DNA from: Verrucomicrobiales bacterium
GTDB lineage: Bacteria; Verrucomicrobiota; Verrucomicrobiia; Verrucomicrobiales; DEV007
Reading direction: 5' to 3'
DNA: 44,700 nucleotides
Assembly: GCA_028047635.1 (NCBI GenBank)
Contig: JAOFXR010000025.1
Location: 1-44,700 of the forward strand
Numbering within the stretch: position 1 is the first letter of the stretch; the number at the start of each line of letters is the position of its first letter. The position numbers were made by a program, and so were the translations under genes. Below the pieces are notes generated by a model. The model did not search any database, was not told where the DNA came from, and saw nothing but the letters and a program-made list of their open reading frames with translations. Of the stretch, positions 28,029-35,659 are shown piece after piece.

Positions 28029-28396
28029 TTTTTACTATCCTCAGTGTTATTCTCATTCTCGCAGGATTAATTTTCTTCCTCGGCGCGGCGGTAGGTGTGG
28101 TTAGGTTTCCTGACTTTTACACCCGGATGCATGCGGCAGGAAAAGGGGATACCCTTTCGAGTTTACTGGTTTTGTTAGGGTTTTCGGTTTATCAACTGCG
28201 TGATTTTCAAAGCTTTAGCGAGAGCTGGATAATTCTCCTCGTGATACTCAAGCTCATTGCCATTAGTACTTTTTTTCTCATCACGAGCCCGACGAGCACT
28301 CACGCGCTCATGGATGCGGGGTGGGAAGATAAAGTGAAACCCGAAATTGCTAAAGGCCGGAGCAATCATCTCGAGGAGGATGCTCCGAAACGCTAA
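28025..28396 (+). CDS. mrpG: Na+/H+ antiporter subunit G (MrpG/MbhC-like)
   Basis: 123 residues, three membrane helices, with the family motif GVVRFPDFYTRMHAAGKGDTLSS and a C-terminal TSPTSTHALMDAGW. Small subunit of the Mrp-type antiporter. Overlaps mrpF by four bases. Confidence 0.9.
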   Translation: MIFTILSVILILAGLIFFLGAAVGVVRFPDFYTRMHAAGKGDTLSSLLVLLGFSVYQLRDFQSFSESWIILLVILKLIAISTFFLITSPTSTHALMDAGWEDKVKPEIAKGRSNHLEEDAPKR

Positions 28397-28418
28397 TTAA
28401 CCTGGATTTTCTAACGTT

Positions 28419-28664
28419 GTGATTTTCGCTTTTGACATTGTTATTCTTATCTTTCTCGTCGTTGCGGCGTTGATTGCTTTGAATGTAAAGGATCTCCTTA
28501 GTGCTTCGATGATCTTTGGGATCTACGGATTTTTGATCTGTTTGCTTTGGGCTGAAATGGGAGCGGTTGATGTTGCTTTCACCGAAGCTGCGGTGGGAGC
28601 TGGAATCAGCGCGGTTCTTTTTATTACCACGGTTTATAACACTCGGAGGAGGTCGTCGGATTAA
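28419..28664 (+). CDS. MbhD-like / MrpA C-terminal-like subunit (DUF4040)
   Basis: 81 residues starting at GTG. Three membrane helices with VKDLLSASMIFGIYGFLICLLWAEMGAVDVAFTEAAVGAGIS, the DUF4040 pattern. This is the part that in standard MrpA is fused behind the large NuoL-like domain, and in archaeal Mbh hydrogenase is the separate subunit MbhD. Its stop overlaps the next start (TAATG). Glutamates in the WAEMG and FTEAAVG segments are typical of the ion path in this module. Confidence 0.88.
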   Translation: MIFAFDIVILIFLVVAALIALNVKDLLSASMIFGIYGFLICLLWAEMGAVDVAFTEAAVGAGISAVLFITTVYNTRRRSSD

Positions 28665-29464
28665 TGATTACTAAAGTTTTAGCTACACTTGCTGTCGTCA
28701 TTACCGGAGCGCTTTTGCTCTACGGAACGGCCGACTTCCCCGCGTTCGGTGATCCTCATTCACCGGCCAGTGCGGGCGTTGAAGGCGGTGCTCCATCGAT
28801 TTCTCAATACTACATCACTGAGTCTTACGGTGATACCAAGGTTCCCAACCTCGTCACCTCTGTTCTCGCTGATTATCGAGGTTATGACACGATGTTTGAA
28901 ACGGTGGTCATCTTTGCTGCGGGAATGGCGATTTTCGCGATTCTTCGGGTGTTTCGTGACGAGGATGACCTGGAGCCCAATCCAACTCACACGCAGGGCG
29001 ATCGTTTCATCGATGGGGACCACAGCCGAATCATCGTGGGGACGACTGTTCGACTCGTCGTACCTGTGATTCAACTTTTTGCGCTCTATGTCGTCGCTCA
29101 TGGTCACCATAGTCCCGGTGGTGGATTCCAGGGCGGTGTGATACTTGGTGCGAGTTTCATTATTATCGCATTGGCGACCGATTTGGGTAATGCGCTGAGT
29201 CGGTTCAGCGAGAAAAGTTACTTCACTCTTGCTGCGGTCGGAATTCTCATCTACGCCGGATTTGGAGTGCTTTGTCAGGTGCTTGGAAGTGACTTTCTGG
29301 ACTACGGGGTGCTGCAGAAAATTTTCCTAACCGACGGTCCGGAGATGGCGCGGTCTCACAGCATGCTCGGTGTAGAGGTCGGAGTGGCCTTCACTGTGAC
29401 AGGAATTATGTTCGCCATTTATGCCAACCTCTCCAGTCGTGGCACGCTGAAATCAGGTCTCTAA
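28664..29464 (+). CDS. Fusion of MbhE-like domain and MnhB/MrpB subunit
   Basis: 266 residues. The N-terminal part (1-105) is MbhE-like, with one helix, a loop and the motif DYRGYDTMFETVVIFAAGMA. The C-terminal part (about 125-260) is a MnhB/MrpB domain with the hallmark HGHHSPGGGFQGGVI and four membrane helices. In archaeal Mbh clusters these are two genes (mbhE, mbhF); in standard Mrp, the first part lies at the end of MrpA and the second is MrpB. Its place between the MbhD-like gene and mrpC fits this reading. Confidence 0.87.
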   Translation: MITKVLATLAVVITGALLLYGTADFPAFGDPHSPASAGVEGGAPSISQYYITESYGDTKVPNLVTSVLADYRGYDTMFETVVIFAAGMAIFAILRVFRDEDDLEPNPTHTQGDRFIDGDHSRIIVGTTVRLVVPVIQLFALYVVAHGHHSPGGGFQGGVILGASFIIIALATDLGNALSRFSEKSYFTLAAVGILIYAGFGVLCQVLGSDFLDYGVLQKIFLTDGPEMARSHSMLGVEVGVAFTVTGIMFAIYANLSSRGTLKSGL

Positions 29465-29476
29465 ATCGTGTAGATT

Positions 29477-29998
29477 ATGGCAGAATTTTTTCAAACCACG
29501 GTCCACGACCATTTCAATTACTGGATTTATGTGATCCTGATGATGATTGGTCTCTGGGCCGTTATCGCAAAAAAAAATTTCATCAAGAAGTTGATCGGAC
29601 TTTCGATTTTCCAGACGGCGATCATTCTTTTTTATGTCTCTATCGGAGTCAAAGTCGGAGCGTCGATTCCTATTCTTCATCATGACGATCACGTGGAACA
29701 TGCTGCTGTGCATGAGACGCCACACGGGAGCGATGATCATAAGGTTGATCACAAAGCAGATGATACTCACGCAGCGCACGATGATCACGGACACGGGCAT
29801 CATGCCGATGCGCATGCGGTGAGCGCAGACCTCATCGCCAACCCGCTTCCGCACGTCCTCATGCTCACGGCGATCGTTGTCGGAGTCGCGACGCTGGGGG
29901 TGGCCCTGGCATTGTCACAACGAATTTTCAAGGAATTCGGGACGCTCGAGGAAAATGAGCTGCTCGAACAACTCAAGGGAGGTAATGTCGATGGGTAG
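29477..29998 (+). CDS. mrpC: Na+/H+ antiporter subunit C (MrpC/NuoK-like) with His-rich insertion
   Basis: 173 residues; standard MrpC is about 110. Three NuoK-like helices are recognisable (about 14-31, 38-60 and 122-147: KKNFIKKLIGLSIFQTAIILFYVSIG, NPLPHVLMLTAIVVGVATLGVALAL). Between helices two and three, residues 66-115 are an extra hydrophilic loop with 15 histidines between residues 68 and 113 plus many aspartates, likely able to bind metal ions. The loop position follows the second helix, which in NuoK-type proteins leads to the outer face, though this topology is inferred. A charged tail ends the protein, and mrpD begins inside its 3' end. Confidence 0.88.
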   Translation: MAEFFQTTVHDHFNYWIYVILMMIGLWAVIAKKNFIKKLIGLSIFQTAIILFYVSIGVKVGASIPILHHDDHVEHAAVHETPHGSDDHKVDHKADDTHAAHDDHGHGHHADAHAVSADLIANPLPHVLMLTAIVVGVATLGVALALSQRIFKEFGTLEENELLEQLKGGNVDG

Positions 29999-31538
29999 TC
30001 AACTTCCAGCTATTATTGTCCTCGCGCCCATGTTCGGCGCGATGTTTGTCGCGCTCTTCGGAAATCGCGATCATCGGATCTGCTTCCCGATCGTTGTTGC
30101 GTCTTTGTTAGTTTCTCTATTTGCTTCGTTTGCTGCCGCTCAACAGGTCTTCACGACAGGGGCGATTGACTACTTCATGGCGGGATGGGAAGAGCCGATC
30201 GGGATTGGGATTCATCTCCGTATCGATTCTCTCAACGCGCTCCTTCTCATTCTTATTTGTACCGTCGTGGTCCTCGTTTCGTTCTTTTCGATTCGACGGG
30301 CCGGAGACCAGCACACCGAGAAAACGCCGCAGTTTTATATTCTCTATCTTTTGCTTTGTGTTGGTCTGCTCGGGATCTCGATCACAGGCGATGCCTTCAA
30401 CTTGTTTGTTCTCATCGAAGTATCTTCGCTTACCAGTTACGGGCTGGTTGCAATGGGAAGCTCGAGACGTGGCACCCATGCCGCGTTCAACTACCTTCTC
30501 ATGGGAACGGTTGGGGCTTCCTTTTACCTTCTCGGAGTCGGTTATCTTTATCTGAAGACCGGCACCCTGAACATGCAGGATATTCATACGATCTTGCAGG
30601 CGAACGAGGCGGTTCGTGATTCCAATGCGGTGATTATTGCCTTCCTTTTTATCCTCGTAGGAATTTGGATCAAGATGGCGTTTTTCCCGCTTCACGGCTG
30701 GCTTCCGAATGCCTACAGCTATTGTCCGTCAACGAGTGCCTGTATCCTCGCGCCGCTCATGACGAAGGTTTCCGTCTACGTGATGATTCGCGTCATGATT
30801 GGTGTCTTCGGAGTCGAATGGATTTTCGTGCATCTTGGTTGGAGCCATCTGATTGTCTGGCTCGCGGTCGCTGTGATTCTCGCCGGGTCGATGCTTGCGC
30901 TGGCGCAGCGGGAGATTAAAAAGATGCTCTGTTATCTCATCGTTGCTGAGGTGGGTTACATGGTTGGTGGAGCCTGGTTGTCCGATCCGAATCATTGGGG
31001 GCTTACGGGAGCGCTCTATCATATCCTCGCTGATGCGATGATGACGCTTTGCCTCTTCCTCGCTGCCGGCGTTTTTGCAAAGCGTTTGGGAGCGATTGAG
31101 ATTAAAGATCTCGAAGGGCTCTTTAAGAAAATGCCTGTCACTTCGGTCGCTTTTGTGATTGCTGCTCTCGGGATGATTGGCGTGCCGCCGACGGCTGGGT
31201 TTTACAGTAAGTTCTATCTGATCCGCGGGGCCATTGAAGGAGCGCACTGGGAGTTTGTGGCTGCGTTGCTAATCTCCAGTCTTGTCAACGCCGTGCTGTT
31301 TTTCCGCATTTTTGAAATCGCCTTCTTTGGGAACAAGCCGGCAGAGAGTTACGGGCATGATGACCATCATGAGGAGGAGGAAACGGTTAAAGTGGAAGCG
31401 CCCTGGTCGGCCCTCTTCCCACTGGTTGCTTCGGCGGCGATTATTATTTTGTTAGGACTTTTCAATGGGCCGATCGTGGAGTTGCTCCGCGAGTCTCTCG
31501 ATAACCTGCCTTCCATCGTCACCACTCAAGCTGACTGA
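29991..31538 (+). CDS. mrpD: Na+/H+ antiporter subunit D, first NuoL/M/N-type subunit
   Basis: 515 residues from the ATG at 29991, eight bases after an AAGGGAGG ribosome binding site; the start overlaps mrpC by eight bases. About 14 membrane helices. The proton-path residues of antiporter-type subunits are present: E143 in LFVLIEVSSLTSYG, K228 in GIWIKMAFFPLHGWLP and H235. A lysine follows in LAPLMTKVSVY, and ADAMMTLCLFLAAG corresponds to the later half-channel. A His/Glu-rich cytoplasmic loop (HDDHHEEEE, about 460) lies near the end. This is the MrpD/MbhH equivalent. Confidence 0.92.
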   Translation: MGSQLPAIIVLAPMFGAMFVALFGNRDHRICFPIVVASLLVSLFASFAAAQQVFTTGAIDYFMAGWEEPIGIGIHLRIDSLNALLLILICTVVVLVSFFSIRRAGDQHTEKTPQFYILYLLLCVGLLGISITGDAFNLFVLIEVSSLTSYGLVAMGSSRRGTHAAFNYLLMGTVGASFYLLGVGYLYLKTGTLNMQDIHTILQANEAVRDSNAVIIAFLFILVGIWIKMAFFPLHGWLPNAYSYCPSTSACILAPLMTKVSVYVMIRVMIGVFGVEWIFVHLGWSHLIVWLAVAVILAGSMLALAQREIKKMLCYLIVAEVGYMVGGAWLSDPNHWGLTGALYHILADAMMTLCLFLAAGVFAKRLGAIEIKDLEGLFKKMPVTSVAFVIAALGMIGVPPTAGFYSKFYLIRGAIEGAHWEFVAALLISSLVNAVLFFRIFEIAFFGNKPAESYGHDDHHEEEETVKVEAPWSALFPLVASAAIIILLGLFNGPIVELLRESLDNLPSIVTTQAD

Positions 31539-31543
31539 ACTGT

Positions 31544-33031
31544 ATGGAGAATTCTGTGACCAGCTTCCTACCTGTTTTGGCCTGCCTTGCTTCATTGCTC
31601 GCGGTGCCTTTGATTCTGATTTTCCGGAAGGAACCGTTTCTCCGTGAAGCATCTACTTTTCTCGCGGGGTTTGCCAAACTCGGATTCGTTCTCGCGATGG
31701 TTCCCATCGTCCTCAGTGGCAAAGTAATCGAATACACCTTTGTTGAAGGTATCGCGGGGATCAGTGTTCCGATCATGTTCCGCGTCGATGGGCTTGGGAT
31801 GACGTTTGCGCTCGTCGCGTCCTCGCTTTGGCTGGTGACATCCCTCTACGTGATCGGCTACATGCGTGGGCTTAAAGAGCATTCGCAGACACGTTTTTTC
31901 TGCTTCTTCGCTCTTTCTCTTTCAGCGACTCTCGGTGTCGCTTTTGCGGGAAACTTGCTCACGCTCTATTTGTTCTACGAGCTGTTGTCACTCTCGACCT
32001 GGCCGCTGGTGACGCATCATCAGGACAAAGAGGCTCGCGGTGGGGGGCGCACTTACCTCACTCACCTTCTCGGCACTTCGGTCGCTTTCGGCATTCCCGC
32101 GATCACCTACACTTACTTCAAGTCGGGTGGTGATCTTTCCTTTGCCGGTGATGCGATGCTTGCGGGCAGCGACATGAGTTATCTTCAGGGCGTCGTGCTT
32201 CTCCTCGCTTTTGCCTTCGGATTTTCCAAAGCCGGCCTGATGCCGTTTCACTCGTGGCTTCCCGGTGCGATGGTGGCACCCACTCCGGTATCGGCCTTGC
32301 TTCACGCCGTGGCAGTGGTTAAGGTTGGTGTCTTTTGCGTGATCCGCGTGGTTACCGGTGTTTTTGGAACCGGATTGCTCGAGAAACTGGGCGCCAACCT
32401 TGTGCTGTGCTGGATCGCTGCGTTTACTGTCGTGACCTCGTCGCTCATCGCGATGAGCCAGGACAATCTCAAACGCCGACTCGCCTTTTCAACGATCGGA
32501 CAACTTTCCTACATCATTCTTGGCGTTGCCTTGCTCGCCCCGTATGCGGTGCAGGGCAGCATGATGCATATTGCGATGCACGCGTTCGGCAAGATCACGT
32601 TGTTCTTCTGCGCTGGTGCGATCTTTGTGGCGACAGGAAAGAAGTACATCAGCCAACTCGATGGTCTCGGAAAAGTGATGCCATGGACAATGGGTGCTTT
32701 TGCGATTGGAGCCATGAGCGTTACCGGCTTGCCGCCAACGGGTGGATTACTCAGTAAAATCTACATGATTCGCGGTGCGGCCGATGCTCAGCAGTTTGCA
32801 CTTCTCGCGGTTTATCTGGTCAGTTCGGTTCTCAACGGAGTGTACTTTTTCCCCATCGTCTATCGTGCCTTCTTCAAGTCGCCGGCGACGGGCGAACTCA
32901 GTATGGGAATCAAGGAAGCGCCGCCCGCCTGTGTCATTCCGCTCACCCTCACTGCGATTGCCTCGGTGCTGCTTTTCTTCTTTCCGGGATTACTTTTTGA
33001 TCTGACTGCACTGATGTTGCCCGGGAAATAA
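31544..33031 (+). CDS. Second antiporter-type subunit (MrpD/NuoN-like)
   Basis: 495 residues, about 14 membrane helices. Key residues are kept: E146 in LYLFYELLSLSTWPL, K229 and H236 in FSKAGLMPFHSWLPGAM, a TM8 lysine in HAVAVVKVGVF, and LSKIYMIRG near TM12. It is clearly homologous to, but distinct from, the preceding subunit (LFSTIGQLSYI-type in place of CYLIVAEVGYM). It follows mrpD by 5 bases. Its role is probably an additional proton/cation half-channel; standard Mrp has only the MrpA and MrpD pair. The assignment to MrpA's N-terminal counterpart is not possible by eye. Confidence 0.88.
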   Translation: MENSVTSFLPVLACLASLLAVPLILIFRKEPFLREASTFLAGFAKLGFVLAMVPIVLSGKVIEYTFVEGIAGISVPIMFRVDGLGMTFALVASSLWLVTSLYVIGYMRGLKEHSQTRFFCFFALSLSATLGVAFAGNLLTLYLFYELLSLSTWPLVTHHQDKEARGGGRTYLTHLLGTSVAFGIPAITYTYFKSGGDLSFAGDAMLAGSDMSYLQGVVLLLAFAFGFSKAGLMPFHSWLPGAMVAPTPVSALLHAVAVVKVGVFCVIRVVTGVFGTGLLEKLGANLVLCWIAAFTVVTSSLIAMSQDNLKRRLAFSTIGQLSYIILGVALLAPYAVQGSMMHIAMHAFGKITLFFCAGAIFVATGKKYISQLDGLGKVMPWTMGAFAIGAMSVTGLPPTGGLLSKIYMIRGAADAQQFALLAVYLVSSVLNGVYFFPIVYRAFFKSPATGELSMGIKEAPPACVIPLTLTAIASVLLFFFPGLLFDLTALMLPGK

Positions 33032-33049
33032 CCTTTAACGATTGGAACG

Positions 33050-33253
33050 ATGGCTACTCATAACAATAGCGACGAACCGCTTAAGGAACTGAAGCACGAC
33101 GCCGTGCCCGGTTATCTCAAGGCCTTCGTGATTGCCTTTGCCGTCATGGGGCTCTACCTCGCCATTCTCCTTATCGCCACTCCGGGGCCTGCCAAAGGAC
33201 ATCACGGTCACGATGATGGAAAGAAATCTCACGCCACCGAAGGTAAACATTAA
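33050..33253 (+). CDS. Small single-helix membrane protein with His-rich tail
   Basis: 67 residues; one membrane helix (about 22-43, YLKAFVIAFAVMGLYLAILLI) between a charged N-terminus (DEPLKELKHDAVPG) and a tail carrying GHHGHDDGKKSHATEGKH with five histidines. I know no characterised homologue; similar small genes accompany Mrp-like clusters with several antiporter subunits. Its TAA overlaps the next ATG (TAATG), so it is translated together with the complex. It could be an accessory subunit. Confidence 0.75.
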   Translation: MATHNNSDEPLKELKHDAVPGYLKAFVIAFAVMGLYLAILLIATPGPAKGHHGHDDGKKSHATEGKH

Positions 33254-33579
33254 TGAAGCCTGATTCTTCCAATTCTGACGAAACTCCCGGTTGGTTCGAC
33301 CGGAAGGAGAATGTGCAAAAAGTGCTCACAGGGCTCTTCATCGGTTGTGGACTGTTGGTGCTGATCGATGTGATTTTTTGGATCACCGGTTTTGATAAGC
33401 ATCCCTATTTCCGCTGGGAGCAATGGCCCGGCTTTTACGCCGTCTATGGTTTTGTTGCCTGTGTTCTCCTCGTTTTGGTTTCGAAGTATATTCTCCGTCC
33501 GCTCGTGATGAGAGATGAGAATTACTATGAGGAAAAAGAGAAGCGTGATCAGATGAAGGGAGGGTCAGACGATGTTTGA
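33253..33579 (+). CDS. Small two-helix membrane protein of the antiporter operon
   Basis: 108 residues with two membrane helices (about 25-48 and 66-84). The link between them holds a conserved-looking aromatic segment, HPYFRWEQWPGFYAVYG, and the tail is very acidic/basic (DENYYEEKEKRDQMKGG). Unknown function; probably an accessory subunit, given its place inside the operon. Its end overlaps the start of the last gene by eight bases. Confidence 0.78.
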   Translation: MKPDSSNSDETPGWFDRKENVQKVLTGLFIGCGLLVLIDVIFWITGFDKHPYFRWEQWPGFYAVYGFVACVLLVLVSKYILRPLVMRDENYYEEKEKRDQMKGGSDDV

Positions 33580-35371
33580 AGCGATTCCTCCTGCAGCGAT
33601 TTATCTGCTCGGCGCCCTTCTTATTCCCTTTCTCAAAGGGCGGACTCGCCAGGTCTTCGCGCTCGCGATTCCACTTCTCGGATTGCTAAATTACACCGCG
33701 ATCACCGAGGGTGTTCATTGGACCGTTTCGTTGCTCGACTTTGAGCTGATTCTCGGGCGAGCGGACCGGTGGAGCATGATCTACCTGAATATCTTCACGG
33801 TGCTTTCTTTCATCGGGATTCTTTACATCATTAATGACAATAAGGCCCTCGATCTCTCGGCGGGACTGCTCTATGCAGGAAGCGCGATGGGCGTTGTCAT
33901 GGCGGGCGATCTGCTCACCTTGTTTTTCTTCTGGGAAATGCTCACTCTCGGAGCGGTTCTTTGTATTCTTGCGAGGAAGACGAAGGATGCGGGGAAAGCG
34001 GCCTATCGCTATCTGCTCGTGCATGTTTTTGGCGGCGTCATCTTGCTCGCTGGAATTCTCATTCATCTTGCCGGAGGCGGCTCAGTGGCCTTCGACAAGA
34101 TCGAACTGAGCGGACTCGGCGCCTGGCTCATTTTTCTCGGTTTTGGAATCAACTGCGCCTGGCCCTTAGTCGGATCCTGGCTCACGGATACGTATCCGGA
34201 AGCTTCCATCGGAGGCGTCATCTTCATGGCGACTTACACAACGAAGACGGCCGTTTACGTTCTTGCGCGGACTTTCCCCGGAGAGGATACCCTTCTCTGG
34301 ATCGGCATGGCGATGGCGACGATCCCGATTTTCTATGCCGTGATCGAAAATGATCTTCGTCGTGTTTTGGCTTACAGCCTGATTAATCAGGTCGGTTTCA
34401 TGGTCGTGGGGGTCGGACTCGGTACCGCGATGTCGCTCAATGGAACGGCCGCGCATGCCTATTGCCATATTCTCTACAAAGCGTTGCTGTTCATGTCGAT
34501 TGGCTCCGTTATCTACCGGACCGGGAAATCCAAAGCGACTGAGCTCGGCGGTCTTTATCGCAGCATGCCCTGGACCTGTGTGTTTTGCTGTATCGGTGCC
34601 GCGAGTATTTCGGCCTTCCCGTTCTTTAGCGGCTTTGTCAGTAAGTCGATGATCATGAGTGCGGCAGCGGGGATGGGCACGTGGCAGACGACGCTCATTT
34701 GGGCGGCGCTTCTTTTCGCTTCAGCGGGTGTGTTTCACCATGCCGGGATTAAGATTCCTTTTTTCGCCTTTTTCTCTCACGACTCAGGAATTCGTTGCAA
34801 GGAGGCTCCATTGAATCAGCTGATTGCGATGGGTATCGCTGCTTTTCTTTGTGTGTTTGTCGGGACATTTCCGAAAATGTTCCTCTATCCGATGCTGCCG
34901 AACTCTGAGGTATCGTATGAGCCTTATACTGTGGGGCATGTTACCGATCAGTATGCGCTGCTCTTGTTCAGTGCTCTCGCTTTCACTTTGCTAATGCGCG
35001 CCGGCCTCTATCCGGCAGAGATCCGGTCGACGAATGTGGATGCAGATTATCTCTATCGTCGCAGCGGTCCTTTTCTTTATCGGATTTTTGATAAGGTGTT
35101 GAATGGAGCGATTCGACTCGCGTCGGTGCTTTTCATTGGGGTAATCGCCAAAAATGTCTGCAACTTCTTCGAATCCGGCGCTTCCCGTCTTGCCTGCTGG
35201 GTCTTGACCCCTGTTTGGGTGATGCAGGGAGCTGACGGCAAACAAATTGAAGACAACCGCCAGGCATTTTTCCGAATTGCCCGCAAAGGAGCCATCCCCA
35301 TTGGGCTCACCGCCTTTTGCGCCGTGGTCATGTTAGGCCTTCTCTCGCTGATCTTCCTGCTTGAGAAATAG
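33572..35371 (+). CDS. Third antiporter-type subunit (NuoL-like), TM7 lysine replaced
   Basis: 599 residues, about 14 helices plus a C-terminal extension (about 500-599). It keeps the TM5 glutamate (E122 in FFFWEMLTLGAVL), a lysine in TYTTKTAVYVLAR and one in SGFVSKSMIM. In TM7, where the other two subunits have K228/K229 and PLHGWLP or PFHSWLP, it reads INCAWPLVGSWLT: the lysine is N194 and the histidine is G201. The NuoL-type C-terminal helical extension may run along the complex. Together with the first two it gives three antiporter-type subunits in one operon. The stop codon lies inside a likely terminator stem. Confidence 0.88.
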   Translation: MFEAIPPAAIYLLGALLIPFLKGRTRQVFALAIPLLGLLNYTAITEGVHWTVSLLDFELILGRADRWSMIYLNIFTVLSFIGILYIINDNKALDLSAGLLYAGSAMGVVMAGDLLTLFFFWEMLTLGAVLCILARKTKDAGKAAYRYLLVHVFGGVILLAGILIHLAGGGSVAFDKIELSGLGAWLIFLGFGINCAWPLVGSWLTDTYPEASIGGVIFMATYTTKTAVYVLARTFPGEDTLLWIGMAMATIPIFYAVIENDLRRVLAYSLINQVGFMVVGVGLGTAMSLNGTAAHAYCHILYKALLFMSIGSVIYRTGKSKATELGGLYRSMPWTCVFCCIGAASISAFPFFSGFVSKSMIMSAAAGMGTWQTTLIWAALLFASAGVFHHAGIKIPFFAFFSHDSGIRCKEAPLNQLIAMGIAAFLCVFVGTFPKMFLYPMLPNSEVSYEPYTVGHVTDQYALLLFSALAFTLLMRAGLYPAEIRSTNVDADYLYRRSGPFLYRIFDKVLNGAIRLASVLFIGVIAKNVCNFFESGASRLACWVLTPVWVMQGADGKQIEDNRQAFFRIARKGAIPIGLTAFCAVVMLGLLSLIFLLEK

Positions 35372-35391
35372 GTGTCTCCGCCACCTGTTTT
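35368..35391 (+). terminator. Stem-loop at the end of the antiporter operon
   Basis: ATAGGTG (35368-35374) pairs with CACCTGT (35382-35388, one G-T pair) around a seven-base loop and runs into TTT. The stem includes the stop codon of the last antiporter gene. The T-run is short. I see nothing else clear in the 288-base gap to 35659, which is visibly A/T-richer than the operon. Confidence 0.4.
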
Positions 35392-35659
35392 GCCGTTCCG
35401 ACTAATTGGATCATGAGTCCGCTGATTTTATCTGATAAAGGGATATTCGTGTCCGTGGCTTCGCAGAAACGTTAAGGCTAAACAGGTTTTTTACCAAAAT
35501 TCAAACGAGGATGAAACTACTCCTCGCAACAGGGGTTAGTAGTGCCGATGGTGGTTTTGTAAGGCGCGATAATTCGTTTGCAATTTGTTCGCATGATAGG
35601 AAAATCCTGCCATGCATATAAAGAAAAGTACGCGAATGCTTAAAGTTCTTGAATGATTT

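Noticed and set aside
29680-29830. Repetitive CAT/GAT-rich DNA resembling a repeat array
   Set aside because: It is in-frame coding for the His/Asp-rich loop of MrpC; there are no spaced identical repeats, so it is not CRISPR.
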